DNA of 64,000 nt. Origin: Diprion similis. Lineage: Eukaryota > Arthropoda > Insecta > Hymenoptera > Diprionidae. The DNA lies in assembly GCF_021155765.1 (NCBI RefSeq), contig NC_060110.1, forward strand, positions 806,001 to 870,000, written 5' to 3'. Each line of letters starts with the position of its first letter. The stretch's first letter is position 1. The notes beneath the pieces are model-generated. The model was not told the DNA's origin and did not search any database. It was given only the letters and a program-made list of their open reading frames with translations. The position numbers were made by a program, and so were the translations under genes. Positions 37,101-51,400 of this stretch are shown in pieces.

Positions 37101-39433
37101 TCGAATTCCTCCCTCTGATCAATGTCAAGTGTGAAACTCTATTAGATCGACAAAGAAGTAAAATTCTTCAGCTCCTACTCTTCAGTACTAAACATTACAG
37201 AATTATTATTCATGCTGATTCAACTTTCACAGGTCCAGAAAAATTAGATGATTCGATGGTCGAAAAGTTGGTGGCTCGGATGATAAAAAACATTCATGTA
37301 GAAATAAAAAAGATACATGTCAGATATGAAGATCATATGTCATTCAAAGACGCTCCGTTTGCCGTTGGTTTTACTCTGAACAACTTTACTGTTGAAAGTT
37401 GTAACGAATCATGGACAACAAGTGGGAATCTAAAAGATATGCATGCCATCGCACAAATTTACAAAGTTAGTTGGAGTTGAAATTCCTACATCTGTAGTTA
37501 TATAAGATTATCGGTGTGCGCAGAATGCTATATTCATTTTTGATCGCTGTAATATTAATAACATGAATAATATGCAATACTTGTTCTTATGATAATTAAT
37601 ATATAATTAACTCATCTAGTTATGCACTTTGGATGGATTAGGAGTTTATCTGAATCCAACATCAGAGCAGATTAGTAACCAGCTTCAATACAGTGAACGA
37701 TACACCGAACTTTTTATACAAGGAATAGCTACAACGGATCATAAACCTTTAGGCTACCAATATCGTGAGTAATTATTTCTGCGCTACCTCCATCAACAAC
37801 TCTACTACTTTGTAGATTTTAAGAGCACTAGTGTTTAAACGTCAACTTTTAAGCACTGGTGCTTATAAAAACTACACAATATTCTCGTTTTTGATAGGTG
37901 GTAGCACAGAAAATAGAATGTATTGCATGTGCGCAGCTAGGGACTTTTTGACTCGTGTGCGGCACTTTAAACTCGTCAACGAATCCCTATTTTATGCGCA
38001 CTTGCGACGAAAATAATTATTTTATTTTTATTAGCGACAACAGCATAATTTCATTGTACATCTCAGTGACGTTTTAACTTTCACTTTAGTTCTGGGACCA
38101 ATAAATGCTAAGGTAAAATTGAAGTTGAATCCAAAGCCTGAAACGGATGGAAGTAATTATACAATTCCTAAAGTATGGATGGATGCAGAAATGCAAAAGT
38201 TGAAAATAGGATTAACAAAGCTTCAGTATCAAACAATAATGCGATTGGGCGAAGGCTTGGACAGGGCACAAAAAGCTGCCCCGTATAGAAAATATAGACC
38301 AAATCTAACATCTTACCGGGGTCATTATAAAGAATGGTAATGGCATATATTTCGAATATTTTTTTGCTAGTCCAGTGAATACTTTGCCCTTATAAAAAAT
38401 TTCTTTAAATGAATATAAATTTCTGCGAAATTAATTTGCTGCCTTGAAAGTAATGAGAAATTGGATCAATAGAAACTGGGCGTTATGTTTTGACACTTTT
38501 ATGTGCAACATAAATTGATCCATACAACCAATGATAATCATGTTATTCAGGTGGAAATTTGCATATACCTGCATTTTGGAGGAAACAATTCGTAGGAGCA
38601 AAAGAAATTGGGATTGGAGTCACATGAAACAGCACAGGGATACCTGTCGTATCTATGCAAAAGCTTATCATGCAAAGCTAACTAACAAAAAAATTGCACA
38701 GAATATTATCGATCAGCTTACAGAATGTGAGAAAACCTTGGACATCTTCAATTTGGTCATCATTAGACAGCAAATTGAACTAGAGGTATAAATTCATTGC
38801 GTGAATAGTTTTTTTGTTTTTTTTTCTACCTATTAATTTCATATCAATCTGTAGGTCGAACGACTAGCAGAGAAGGAAAAAAATCTTAAGGCAAAAAGAG
38901 GCTGGTTTGGTTTTTTGTGGGGAAGCGGTCAAACAGAGGAGGAACAAGATCTTACTTCAGCAGCCGCTATTAGTGAGTTTAGCTATATGGTTGTCACTTC
39001 TTTTCCTAATTGTCAATTCATATGTTTTGAATTAAAATGAGTAAAGTCTATTAATCAAAAGGCAGAAGACGATTGGATGAATTCGTGTTTGCAAAAACTG
39101 CTAACAATAGTTATAAGGTGTTCAACAATGGTCACAAATTTCCTGTTCGAATTTTAAACAATTAAATAAATTTCAATATTTCCCAGTGCGTAAGTTCGAA
39201 GAAGCAATGACACCGCAAGAGAAAGAAAAGTTGTATCGAGCTATAGACTATCAAGAAAACTCTGGTTTAACTCATTATCCTGAAACATACGAGGACATTG
39301 ACTGTCGTTTCTTTCTACATGGACTCGAGGTTTTTGTACTTGATACTGAAAAAGAATTCCCTCAGGTATTGGATTTGCAGTTCAATGGTGTTCAGGTTGG
39401 ATTCAAATCACGGCCATCTGGTAATGGCATGAC
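34190..39433 (+). other. Vps13: Vps13 exons 1-9: chorein N-terminal region
   Basis: Exons: 34190-34289, 35868-35954, 36739-36936, 37233-37465, 37620-37764, 38090-38336, 38551-38785, 38855-38972 and 39187-39433. This part includes the conserved [29 protein letters not shown] block, the YDAEKEAK helix, and [12 protein letters not shown], all diagnostic of the Vps13 N-terminus, which scoops lipid at the donor membrane. The first intron (34290-35867) is 1.6 kb and may carry regulatory elements. Confidence 0.9.
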
Positions 39434-42400
39434 GTAAGCGTAAATTTCACCTTACCAAGTTTTCTAATTTCAAGAAAGTTTTAGCTTAGACGAACATTGT
39501 GATAGACGAATACTACCAATAATGCTGTTTTATAGATGTTGTCACTTAATTTTACTAACAATTTTAGGGCTACTGCTTCAATCAACAATTTGAAGCTGCT
39601 TGGTGTCAGGCAACAGGAAACAGTTCCTGTATTATTGTCATCCGAAGAGGAAAATTCTGACAGTATGTTATTTGCTGTTACTTACGAGAAAAATCCAATT
39701 GATAAATTGTGTGGAGATCGCGTTATAATCAAGTCTACTTCCGTACAAGTTGTCTACGACGCACATACCATTATCGAATTAGTTAGTGTATTCAAAGTAC
39801 AGGATAATTCGACGTTGAGTCAGTAAGTACTAAATAATTCGCCATTGAATTTATACTCGCTTTGAAACTTTTCGTAACTTGGGCGTAATTCGCTACTATT
39901 TTGAAAAATGCCTTGGTTTTTGTCACAGAATTCAAGCTGCAGCTGCTATGCAACTAGAAGGTTTGAAAGAGATGTCTGCATTAGGTTTAGAATATGCTAT
40001 CGAGAAGCACTCTATACTAGACATTCAGGTATGAATAGTGACAGAGAAGTTTTGGATCGCACTGTCATGAAAATTGAATATATTACTGGTTCTCAAGTAC
40101 AGATCTGTCCATAGTGCGATAGCATTGCCATACATAAATTGACAATTTAGGTGTAATAATTGTTTTACAGGTTGATTTACAAGCATCTCAATTGATTGTA
40201 CCGCACAAAGGTTTTTATACAGGCAATGAATCGTTGTTTGTACTCAACTTGGGTAGTTTGAAAGTAAATTCTCTAGCAAAACCAAGAGATAGCGAAGCAC
40301 CTGCTACTGTTAAGCAATTAGTTGGCATGGGAAAATCCGAAGAAGATATTTTAGCACAACTCAGGACCTACAGTTATGACAAGTTTATTATGAAAATAGT
40401 GAATTTTCAGGTAATGCAATACACTAAGTGATCTACTAATAAGGCTACAGCTATATTCTGCGATTTCGTTGTTGATGCTTATCGAAAATGTTACAGGCAC
40501 TCGTATGTTTGCCAAATGAGAATTGGCGTGAAACTCTATCTACTGGTGTTGTGGGTTGCATGACCGTGTTGAAACCAACTACTTTGGAAATTCAGCTTGA
40601 CAAATGTTTGATTCTCGACGATCCCTTACTGCCTAAAATGAGAATTCTAGGTCAGCTTCCATCCGTAGCTCTCAACATATCTGGTGAGTGATTTGAAGCT
40701 TCATCACGTCTTTCTCATTATCAAAAGTATTTATATAACTGTACAACAAAAGATTGAAAAGTTCTGTACCCCACTATTGTTCTTGTTTTCCTTTCAAATA
40801 CCCTAATAATCCATTTGCCTGTAAATGTTGAGCGATTATCATTGTATTGGTATGATGATTACGGATATGTGAAATAACTAATGCAACAAGAATAATAAGG
40901 TACGCTCTTTAGCGAGGTAATATACTGTTAGCTCATATGATTTAGGATATTTTCAGATTCAAGATTGTTGGAAGCGATTACAATTGCACATAGCATTCCT
41001 CTACCGCAAAACGAAGATGTCCCTGTACCGCAACCATTGAGTGTATGTTATTCCATTTTCTATGTCACAGATTCCAAACTTTTATCATGTATTACTTTTT
41101 TTCTTGAGCAATTTACAAAATATTTACTCATAATTGATTCTGCATGTTGCACAGGTCATTGGTAAAAAAAATGTTCTGCCCAAATTAATTTTTCATTAAC
41201 CATTTTCAACACCTGACTGACTGAAGCCTTCAAATCTCTAGATAATAGAAATAGACATCTTATTAATTTTTTTGTTACCAAAGTAAATCTTTCATTTTTA
41301 TTTATATAGACAAAATCAGCCTCACAATTATCATTGAAGAAAGAGTTATCTGCAATTCCTTCTATGATTGAGAAAAAACAGTCGAAGGTTGCTCTAAAAC
41401 AAACAACTGATTTGGAAGCCAAGTTTGTAATGAAAGGTAATGACATCAAGACATATTATATTGCTTTATGTATAACTGTGTGGTGGGAGAATGAAAATCT
41501 TTTTAATTGTAAAAGAAGATTAGAATTGAATATTTAAAAAATTCTAAAACCATCTCTGCAGCTCGAAATATTCAATCTTGAGCAATGTTTGTTACCTTTT
41601 ACTTGCAGAATTCGTTGTCACACTCATGCAACAAGAAGGCTCTGCAGATTCTGAGACACAACAGCCTTTCCTTAAAGTTGAAGTATTGAAGTTGGAGGCA
41701 GAGATGGTTCAGCGATCGTTTGACCAAGATGTAAAGCTAAGACTCGGGGGCATACAAGTCACACAATATCATGACAAGGGAGAGATCTATATGATAAACA
41801 CTCCCATGGCTAGTGGCATTGAAGAATATCTTATTATCATTCAATATGTAACTGTAAGTGGATTACTCCTGAGTATTACCCCCAATGGGATTGTCCTGGT
41901 ACTTTTAATCAATGTAAATTTCCTTTTCAGGTAAATAAGCATTCCCCAGAATTCACCACAGTCCATGGTTCTGTTCTCCAGTTATTACAGATGGACTTTA
42001 CCAAGCTGGATGTATTGCTTCATCAAGAAGCCATCATCAATGTTCTTAAATTTATCTCAAATGTTCAGGTAACTGTTTTCTACTTGTAAAAAAAAATCAT
42101 TATGAGAATCCCACACACTTCTAATTAGAGAATTTTTTTAACCGATACAGTATACACGCTGATTAGGTTACAGATTAGGTTGGTTGAGTCATAATAACGG
42201 GAACTTGCTTCATCGAAATACTCATTACATTTTATCACTTTCGTCTTTCCCGCTTATTCTAATCAAAAAGTAATATACCAAGATTTTCGTATTTTCAGAC
42301 AAATATTTGTCTTAATGTAAATCTTTTATTACATTCAGGGCAGGATATCTGCAACTACTGAACAGACTATTGAAACTGAAGCAGTTATATCAACACCAAA

Positions 42401-45400
42401 TCGGTTTGCGACAATTCACGAAGAGGGGCCTCATTTGATAAATGTGGGCAAACAAAAGATTCTTAAGGCAACAACCCAACGTGAGTACTTTTGCTTTCAA
42501 GCAACTGGTTTTCTTCGGAACATGATCTGTACTGTACATGTGCACTATGTACAGTGTTAAGCACCGCCTAGTTACAATTTGCAATTAATTATATTTAAAT
42601 TACAAATGACATTTGTATTTTGTAATCAGGTAAGAAAAAATTATAAGTTACATTTATTCAGAAAAAGAACCAAAACCATACAATTTCCTACGAAAAACGC
42701 GGAAAGTGACTGTCGCAGTCCAAGATTAGAATAAGTTCGATCTCCGTAAGACAGGGGTACCACCGAAACTACAACATACCACTGTAGAATAAGTTCGGCA
42801 TACATATAGCAGCTATATGTGGACTTGTATACAATAATACAAAAATTAAATATGATTTATTATTGTCGTGAGTTATTGTTGTCATGCGTTATTTTTGTCT
42901 TCAGTTATTGTTATCATGAGTTATTTTCGTCTGAGTTTATATTTTTGGTTTATTCAGTCCTAGTACCATGATTGTACACGTTATAGCGCTAATTAAATTT
43001 TTCTTATACAGGTAAGAAGAGAATAGTCGTTGAATGCATAGATCTCAAGATTCAAGCAAGAGTTGGATTAATAGGAATAAAAATGGCCAGCGATGCTGTG
43101 GACATCGGTACATTCCTCATAAAAAATGTAGTTGCCGGTTACATTGTAAAGACATCTTACTCACAAGCAAATGTCAATATTGGTTCAATTCAAATTGCTG
43201 ATCACAGTCCAACGTCTATTTATGAGAACGTAAGTGTAGCTCATGCTTTAAAATATTTCAAATGAAATACTTTGGTTGAAAGAATAATTATGAATGCCTT
43301 TTATTCCTCGCAAAAATTTAGTAAGCATCTATTGTCTTGTACATTAATTAATAATAATAATTTTAATTCCTTTCAAAAGTGACACAACGTATATTATGAT
43401 CAAAAAAGTATAAACTAAAGAGTTACATTTTGTATTTTTTTTCCAGATCATCTCGGTAACGTCATCAGAGTCTTTGCAAGTTCAAGCTGTAATTTACAAT
43501 GTTGAACCATGGGAGGTTGATAAAAATAATATGTCCATAAAAGTAGTTATGGGCTGCCACAGAGTAGTGTTTCTCAATTCATTCGTAACCCGTGTCATGG
43601 TAAATATAGAAATATTTAGTCTCGCTTCTTAGCTACATGACTAAATGTAAAACTCAGTTGAGAGTTTAAAAATGTTTGTTTACAGAACTTTTTGAACCAT
43701 TTTCAAGCAGCTCAAGAAGCTATTAAAGAGGCATCTGCTGCTGCTGCCGAAGCGGCGAAAACAAATATTCAAGATGTACAAGAAGGAGCAACCCGCATTG
43801 AACTGGGCATCAAAATTAAGGTAGTAAATCAAAAAAGTTTGATTGTTGATCACATTGTCAAGTATCTGTAAATATTTTATTGGTGTCTGCAATAAGCATA
43901 TACCTTCTTAATCTAAAGATTTCATTGAATACTTGCGTCTAACTCAGATGTACTTAAGATTGAAACCCTAGGTACCATTTTGGAACATTCAATTCAGGAT
44001 TTTCCATTGGTCCATGATGATTAGTGAATACGTATATTAGGAATATCACTGGTATCAAGATTATTATTCTCGTTATTTTATAGGCGCCAGTAGTTTATAT
44101 ACCGATGAATTCTAAAAGTGAACATGCATTAATGCTCGATATGGGTAATCTAACTGTGACCAATACTTTAAAAAAGTTAGAAGTTATTAGCGAAGATGGC
44201 AACTCTCCTGTAGTTGATGAAATGAAAATTGATCTACAAGATATCAAGCTATCAAGGTATCAAATTTTGTTCCATTACATGGTGCATCTTTATTTATCAA
44301 TATAACTTAAGCCTGTTAATCTGTCAATAAGTTTTTTTTGTATTTTAAATCAAAATTTATATTCTGTATTCCATGTAACTGTAAGTATCCACTATATTAT
44401 TATTTCGTACAGTCAAAATTTTTCCTTTTTTCGCAGGGTCAAGTTAAATAAAAACGAATTTGTGGCTGATAATGAAGTTTTGTTGCTGCACCCTCTCAGC
44501 TTCACTTTCCTAATTAAACGGAACCTATCAACAGCATGGTTCACTGCTATCCCTGACATTGACATGTCTGGTAGATTGAAAAAAATTGAACTGTCAGTCA
44601 GTCAGGCCGATTATGGAACAATAATGAAAGTTTTGAACGAAAACTTGGGAGAAACGGTAGACAATCCAGAACCTGATATTGCCCAATCTTCTAAAGCCCC
44701 ACCAGCAGTGGAATGGAATAGACAACAATCAAGTGAGAGAAGTTTATTCTACGTCCGTATATATTCACATATTGAATCAAAGTATGCGTCATTCTTTTGA
44801 TATATGTATTATTTAACTCTTTGCTTCTAAGTCTAAAAATACCAAATTTACGAATCATTACCAATATCATCATTTATCCACAGTCAAGCCAGATTTAGAA
44901 GTTACAAGGCAAAGTGTAGTGACAAAACCACAGGAGCAAAAACAAATACACACTCTCGTGAAATTCGAATTCATCATGGACAGTCTAGTTATTAATTTGT
45001 TTAGTGGTGGATCGAAATTGGTACGTAGCTTACAGAATTGTTTATTTTCTTGTTTTTTGACTTTTCACTTCTCCGTTCTCAGATAACAGAGGCAGTTATT
45101 CCAATCACCCCAAAAATGACAAGTTGAGTTTTCACTAGATCCCTTCGGAAATGAATAGACCGATTTAAATGGAATTTGGTCCATTTATTTGGCTTCATGT
45201 AACTTAGAACTGATTAGACTTTGCGGACTTTGAAAAAAATCGGCCCAACCACCCCGAGTTTCTTGTGAAAATAAAACCCCCTTGTCCAAGATTTTTATTT
45301 TTGCACTGAATTGCAAGAAGAAGTTAAACTTTTATTGTTTATGTCATTCTGTTTGATAGCCCTCAAATCTCTCTTTTGACTATGTACGCCGTAATCTTCA

Positions 45401-48400
45401 AGTACTATACTCTTATTTCATTTGGTAAAATAATTCACTATTAATTTGTGTTATTGATACTCTCCATAAAATTTGTTTTCTAGCTCGCGTCTGATACGTC
45501 TCCTTTGCATCTGGCGGAAAATGGGCTGGCCAAGTTTAGTTTGTCTCATTTCGCTGTAAAGGGACGAATGTTTGGTGATGGTTTACTAGCAACGTCTGTT
45601 CTTTTGATGAATTGCACTTTGGATGACACTAGACTAAACCGAGAAGGGTCTCTGACTAGAATAATGGAAAGGATCGATCAACCACTTCAAAGTGACGAAT
45701 CAAGTCCAGAAAAAGAAGCTAAACCCATCAGAAGTATGGTGGACATGACTTTACGAAAAGGAATAAATGACACTTTTGGTAGGTGATTTATGCTAGAACA
45801 TATACTAGGCTTATGTTTCAGTAAAATTGATTCAGTTTCAACGAACAGATAGTGTTTGAATGTGTTGATAAACTTGGAATGAATTGCGAGTTTGGTAAAG
45901 TAAATGTAACGATATGATTAAATTTATTTTACAGTTGACGTTCGAGTTTTTTCGTTCAGTATAATAGTGTCGCTGGATTATCTAATGAAAGTCAAAGATT
46001 TCTTTAATGTTGAACAACCACCGCCAGCCCAAATTCCCCCAACCGTTGTACAAAAGGGCGTCAATGAAGTAAACAGCAAAAAAAATAAATCATCTATAAA
46101 TGTCCAACCGATTGCTGCGATGTTTACATTAAATCTCCACATTGAGAAACCGGATATAATTCTCCTTGAAGACATGGACAATATTGACTCTAACTGCATC
46201 ATACTGAATGTAAGGGTCACGTCAATTATCAGTATATGCTAGATAGTTATGAAAAAAAGTAAACTCGATATAAACAAGAAAATAAATTCACTTGAGAATG
46301 CAGCATACAAATGGTAGTGATTTTTCTCATTAGTTATAATAAGTACACAAAATTCAATATTATTGATGACAATTTGTTTCTTTCACAGACTGAGGTGTTT
46401 TTGAAGTTGCGAATGGTCGGTGATCATCAAACTATTTCAGGCTCGATCAAAGACATGTCAATTCTTACTGGAATCTACAATCCGCCACGAAGATCAGACT
46501 CCATATATCAGGTATAGCATTGACTCTGAACTTTAATTCATCAACATTTTCCTACAAACTTAAACTTTCAGACTTTTGTACAGGATAATACTTCGAAATC
46601 TATCTAATCTAGAATAAAACTGGCATGTTTAAAGGTATTAAGACCCTGCAGCATTAGTTTGGCAGGTTCTACACCGGAAGGAAAGGGTTTGCACGTCGAC
46701 ATTTGCTGTACGGACATACACGTCTCAGTTTCTCCTGGTAAAGATAAATCTCAAAATATCGTGATTGTTATCTTGTTAAGTTCCAAATATGTTTTCTTTA
46801 TTTTCATCACATTACATATCAACAAGAATCTGTTTCCCACCACTTGGATAAACGAAAAAAACTAAGTTTTTTGTATTAAGATTCAAAAAAAAATTTTTTT
46901 CACAGGTGTTATTGAGATATTAAATAAAGTCGTTCAGACAGTGACAAAAACGCAAGACGACAATGAAGATTTGGTAAAGTCAGAACCAAATTACAGCGGA
47001 GTTTGGACAATCACTCCTTTCAGAGAGAATGATTATTGGTTCCTCAAAGCAGGTAATATACTGCTTATGTAACAGTAAATAGAAAGAGTAACAGATGTCT
47101 AGATAAAATACTAATTTATGTCACATTTTGTCACTTGACTTTTCGAAAGGTTTTGAAATGTTAGTTACTTTATTTACAGAAACGGGGGTTGAAGCATTTG
47201 AAGATTTGGCTGCCAATGAAGGTTCAGAAACAGATTGCGGTTATAAACATGAACTTGCCGTTGTTAGCGCACCTACTATTCTTCTAACTCTGGAGGCTGG
47301 AGTCGGAAACAAGACTCTACCTATGTTACTATTCTATCTCGGCTTCCAAAGTAATGTCAACGATTGGAGCACTAGGACTGTAAGACGTTATCTAATTATC
47401 AATACGAAATATCGTTCACAGAGTCGTTCAGTTACTGCTAAGTAAAGTTAATGAACTTGTAGATGAGTATAGAATGCACTATGACTTTGGCTGTGGCGTA
47501 CTACAATAGTTGTTTAGCTTTATGGGAGCCCCTGATTGAACCCATGGAATCAAGAAAACATGGAAAGCGCTTTTCATCGCCGTGGGAGCTGAACACCAAG
47601 GTAAATTATTGAAAATTTTCTGAGACAACAGGGCTTTTCAATTTTTTTTTATTCAACTCACTTTGTTTCATTTAGATTCAATTCCACGACCTTACGATAG
47701 ACTCACCGCCTGCAAGTCTTGCAAGCCCAAGTTCTGAGGCTGACCCAGAAGTATCTCAGCAATCAGCTAAAATGTCTATAGATGTTTCGTCGACGGTAAG
47801 TTATAAAAGTCTACAAAAGTGATTACAAACTTCATGAAATACATCGATTAGGTTTTTGATAAGCTTCTCATTACTTGCCATCAAGTATCTAACGTTTCAA
47901 TCTAACGAACATGGTTCGATAAGATCATTAATACTAAATTCATACGTTTTTAAATAGGAAAATTTAGAATTAACCGTCACCAAGACGTGTCTTGATGTCC
48001 TGAAACAACTCGGCAATGCATTCTCAAATGCTATTGAACCGGGCAAAATGCAGGTAGTCAAAATGGCTCCGTACCTATTGAAGAATGAGACTGGCCTATC
48101 AATGACTCTGCATTTGGAACATGGTTACTTTAAGGTAAAAAAACACAACTATTTAATTCCAATGAAAGAAGTGAATTGCATCAATTGCGAACTTATTTTG
48201 GCACTCCGATAATCGTATGCAAAGATGTGGAAAATAGTGCGTAAATTCATGAAAAATCAGAACCAGTGATGAGTTATTTCATTTTACAGGTTATCGATGA
48301 TCCGTTAGCAGCAACTAATTCTAGTACTGGATCTTACATGGAAGTAGTCCTCGAGTCTGGAGCCTCTGTGGAATTGGCTCCTACAGTTGTAAAATCGGCA

Positions 48401-51400
48401 AAGACACATATTCTTGATGACCTTAAAGCTGAATCTGTGAAAATCCAAAGTGACAACACCTTTGTTGTATCGGTAATAATTTAATTTCCACTAATAACGG
48501 TTAATAAAATTTCGGGTACTTTTTCGATCAACTTATATAGTCTACAATCATAATTCCTTGAAATCTAAGTACTCTGTTTAACTACTAGACTTTTTGTTCC
48601 AAGTAATTAATTTAAAGTAGTGATTTTTTATCAATAATAATATTTGTTACAGTTAATGTAATTTACCTAATTACACAAATATCGTGATATTGTTATAGGT
48701 CGTTAATAATGTATTGCATTGATAATTTGATAATCAATATCCAAAAACATAGAGATTTTCGTTCAAGATATTTATGCACACGTCTATTAAATAAATTGCA
48801 GTTTAAAGGGATCGAAAACAAACTAGAGGTACCAGTATTAAGGGCGGATAAGAGGTACTTCTCATTGAAGCATCGTGGCGATGGAGCCGATGAGTGGGGA
48901 ATAATATCTGATGTAGTAGTAGAGGGTGGAAGCACCATTATTACTCTTAGAAGTGTACTTCAGGTAAGCATTTATCGTTATCTATATGATCGTTACTCTT
49001 GTTATTGTGCCGAATATTGTTATAGGTACACAATCACTTCAGTGAGCCGATATCGGTTTATTACATGACAAAAAGGGGAAACGAAGTTGAATGCGTTGGT
49101 ACCGTAGAACCTGATCAATGTCTCAACCTTCCAATAGATGCTGTCTACACACCAACCAATGAGTTATTCTTCAGCGTTGAAGGGTATGTAAATTTATCAC
49201 CATTTTCGAAATTGAATGCATTTTTGTGCAGATTTTGTAAAATGTATCGGAGGCACCGATTATCATCAATTTTTTTCTAACTTCAATAACTGTCGATATT
49301 TTACATGACTGTAACCTCATTACAGATACACAGTATCAATAATTCCATTTATCTGGAAAGATTTGCAAAAAACAGTTTCCATGACAAAGCTTTTGCAATG
49401 TGAGCCCCGATCCCGCCAAGAGTACGTGGAACCATTTTACATAAAGGTAAGACCTCGTGATCTCCAGATAACTCACTTTCTCAGGTGTGTTCAAAACCAC
49501 ATTGGATATCATATCACCTTCAATCATACTCGAAATAATCATTAAAAATATATCGGGATGCCATGTGATGATATTTAGCAAATTGTAAAAGTAAATTCAA
49601 TACATCAATAGTTCATCAAACCAAGTCAATTACGTAAAAAAAAAGATCATTAAATGACCGTTTTATTAACTTCTATTTCGCCGAATTCACTGTTAAATTT
49701 CTGATGTGGTTTTGATCCTTCACGAGCATTGGCTAATGTTTTCATTTTACTAAAATCCTTCTTTGCACACTTGCACTTTCTTGCCAGAGGCATCAGCTAT
49801 ATGATAGTTACAGTACCCAGGTATACATGAAAAATAATGCATGTCGCGTTAACTATACCTTGAATATACCTGGATACTGTTAGATATTTATACCTGGTGC
49901 TTCCCAAAAATACCTTTATATGTTTTTTCACTTGCTAAGGCATTATTTTTCTTTATATTAGTGAGATGTAAATATGCTACTCGAAATGTTTGTCGCTACT
50001 AAATTCGCAATGACATATTTTACGTAAATCGAATGGAAGTTGGTTCAAACTTAAGTGAAATATAAAACGCACTAGTCTACAATGAGACGTTGTGTAGACC
50101 GTATCAGCATTTTAGTTAGTGTTATGGTATTAAATATCTGTCAAAATTTTATTGAGTAATGTGAAAGTGATTAAAATTATTGTGTAATGTGAACCAAACC
50201 AATAGCTAACTATGTAAGGAATGGAGTGCACAACCGCGTATCTCAAAATTTGATAGTTAAAAATGGAATGTATGAAATACATATTTTTATCCGATTTTCT
50301 ATTCTGGCTTCTTATTCTCTCATCTGTATTAAGAAATTGATGTATTGCTTAATGTGAAATGCAAAAAATCGATATCGTTACAAATATGTCAGTAACTGTT
50401 GTGCTGAAATGGTAACGTTACTTCTCAGAAATTTTCATAGCTGTAATCGAGTAGTAGAATTTTCAGACGATAAATTGCATTTTATTGTGTAAGGAATGAA
50501 TAACATAAACATTTATATCATTCTGGCCTTTGTTTAACACTTGCGTGGTAACTTTTGTGATGAAAAAATTTTTTCTTAAAGCTTTTTGAACTTCTCTACC
50601 GGTACTATTCTTCATTTTTAGATGTTTTTCATGATGATCATGGTCGGTAGTATCCTCTATAATAACAACACTCTTGGTTTATTACTAGACGTCATCGACT
50701 GGCACAACATATTAAATCGTTCTATATCTTATGTCGAGCATAGATGTTCAAGTCTAAATAAATCAGAAGTACCCAAGTATCTGGAAGGACCTATCCAGGT
50801 ACCACCTTCCATTAATCAATGTCTGCTCAGCGCCTATGCACCCTGATTATCAAGTAATATGGAGTGTGAAGTTTATGCATGTAAACAATTCCTCAAACTG
50901 CCTAAATGATGATTAGACAATTTGGATAAGATAATTTGATAGTTTTAGTTAGCTTACTAGAGTTGTCTGAGCTACTCAATAATTATCTTTACGCATGTAG
51001 TAGATTTTCAATAACACTACAACACATAGAATAATAGCTTTGATCCAATATTTCATCGCTTTGATAACTCTTCTCTATACCTTCGGTGATATTCATTTCA
51101 TTTATCCTAGGATCTTTGTAAACATTCCTACGGATATCGTTAAGCCGATCATAATTTTTTTTAAATCAATCGTACTTTAACGCATTACAATTTTCTGCAT
51201 CCTGTTGGACAGTTTCCAAGTCATTGACCCTCAATGAGACGAGTGAATAAACAGTGACAAAGATTAGGGAAAAACATTCCAATTATAAATACACTTAGCA
51301 TATTTTGATAGCCTGCTGAATTGGCTCGTTTTTCACTTTTTTTTTATTGCATATTTTAGAAGATCGAATCCAAAATTAATTGCAAAACTATTTTTAGATT

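Noticed and set aside
50622-50846. 74-codon frame in the large Vps13 intron 37
   Set aside because: The flanking exons already join in phase and the frame has no Vps13-like content.
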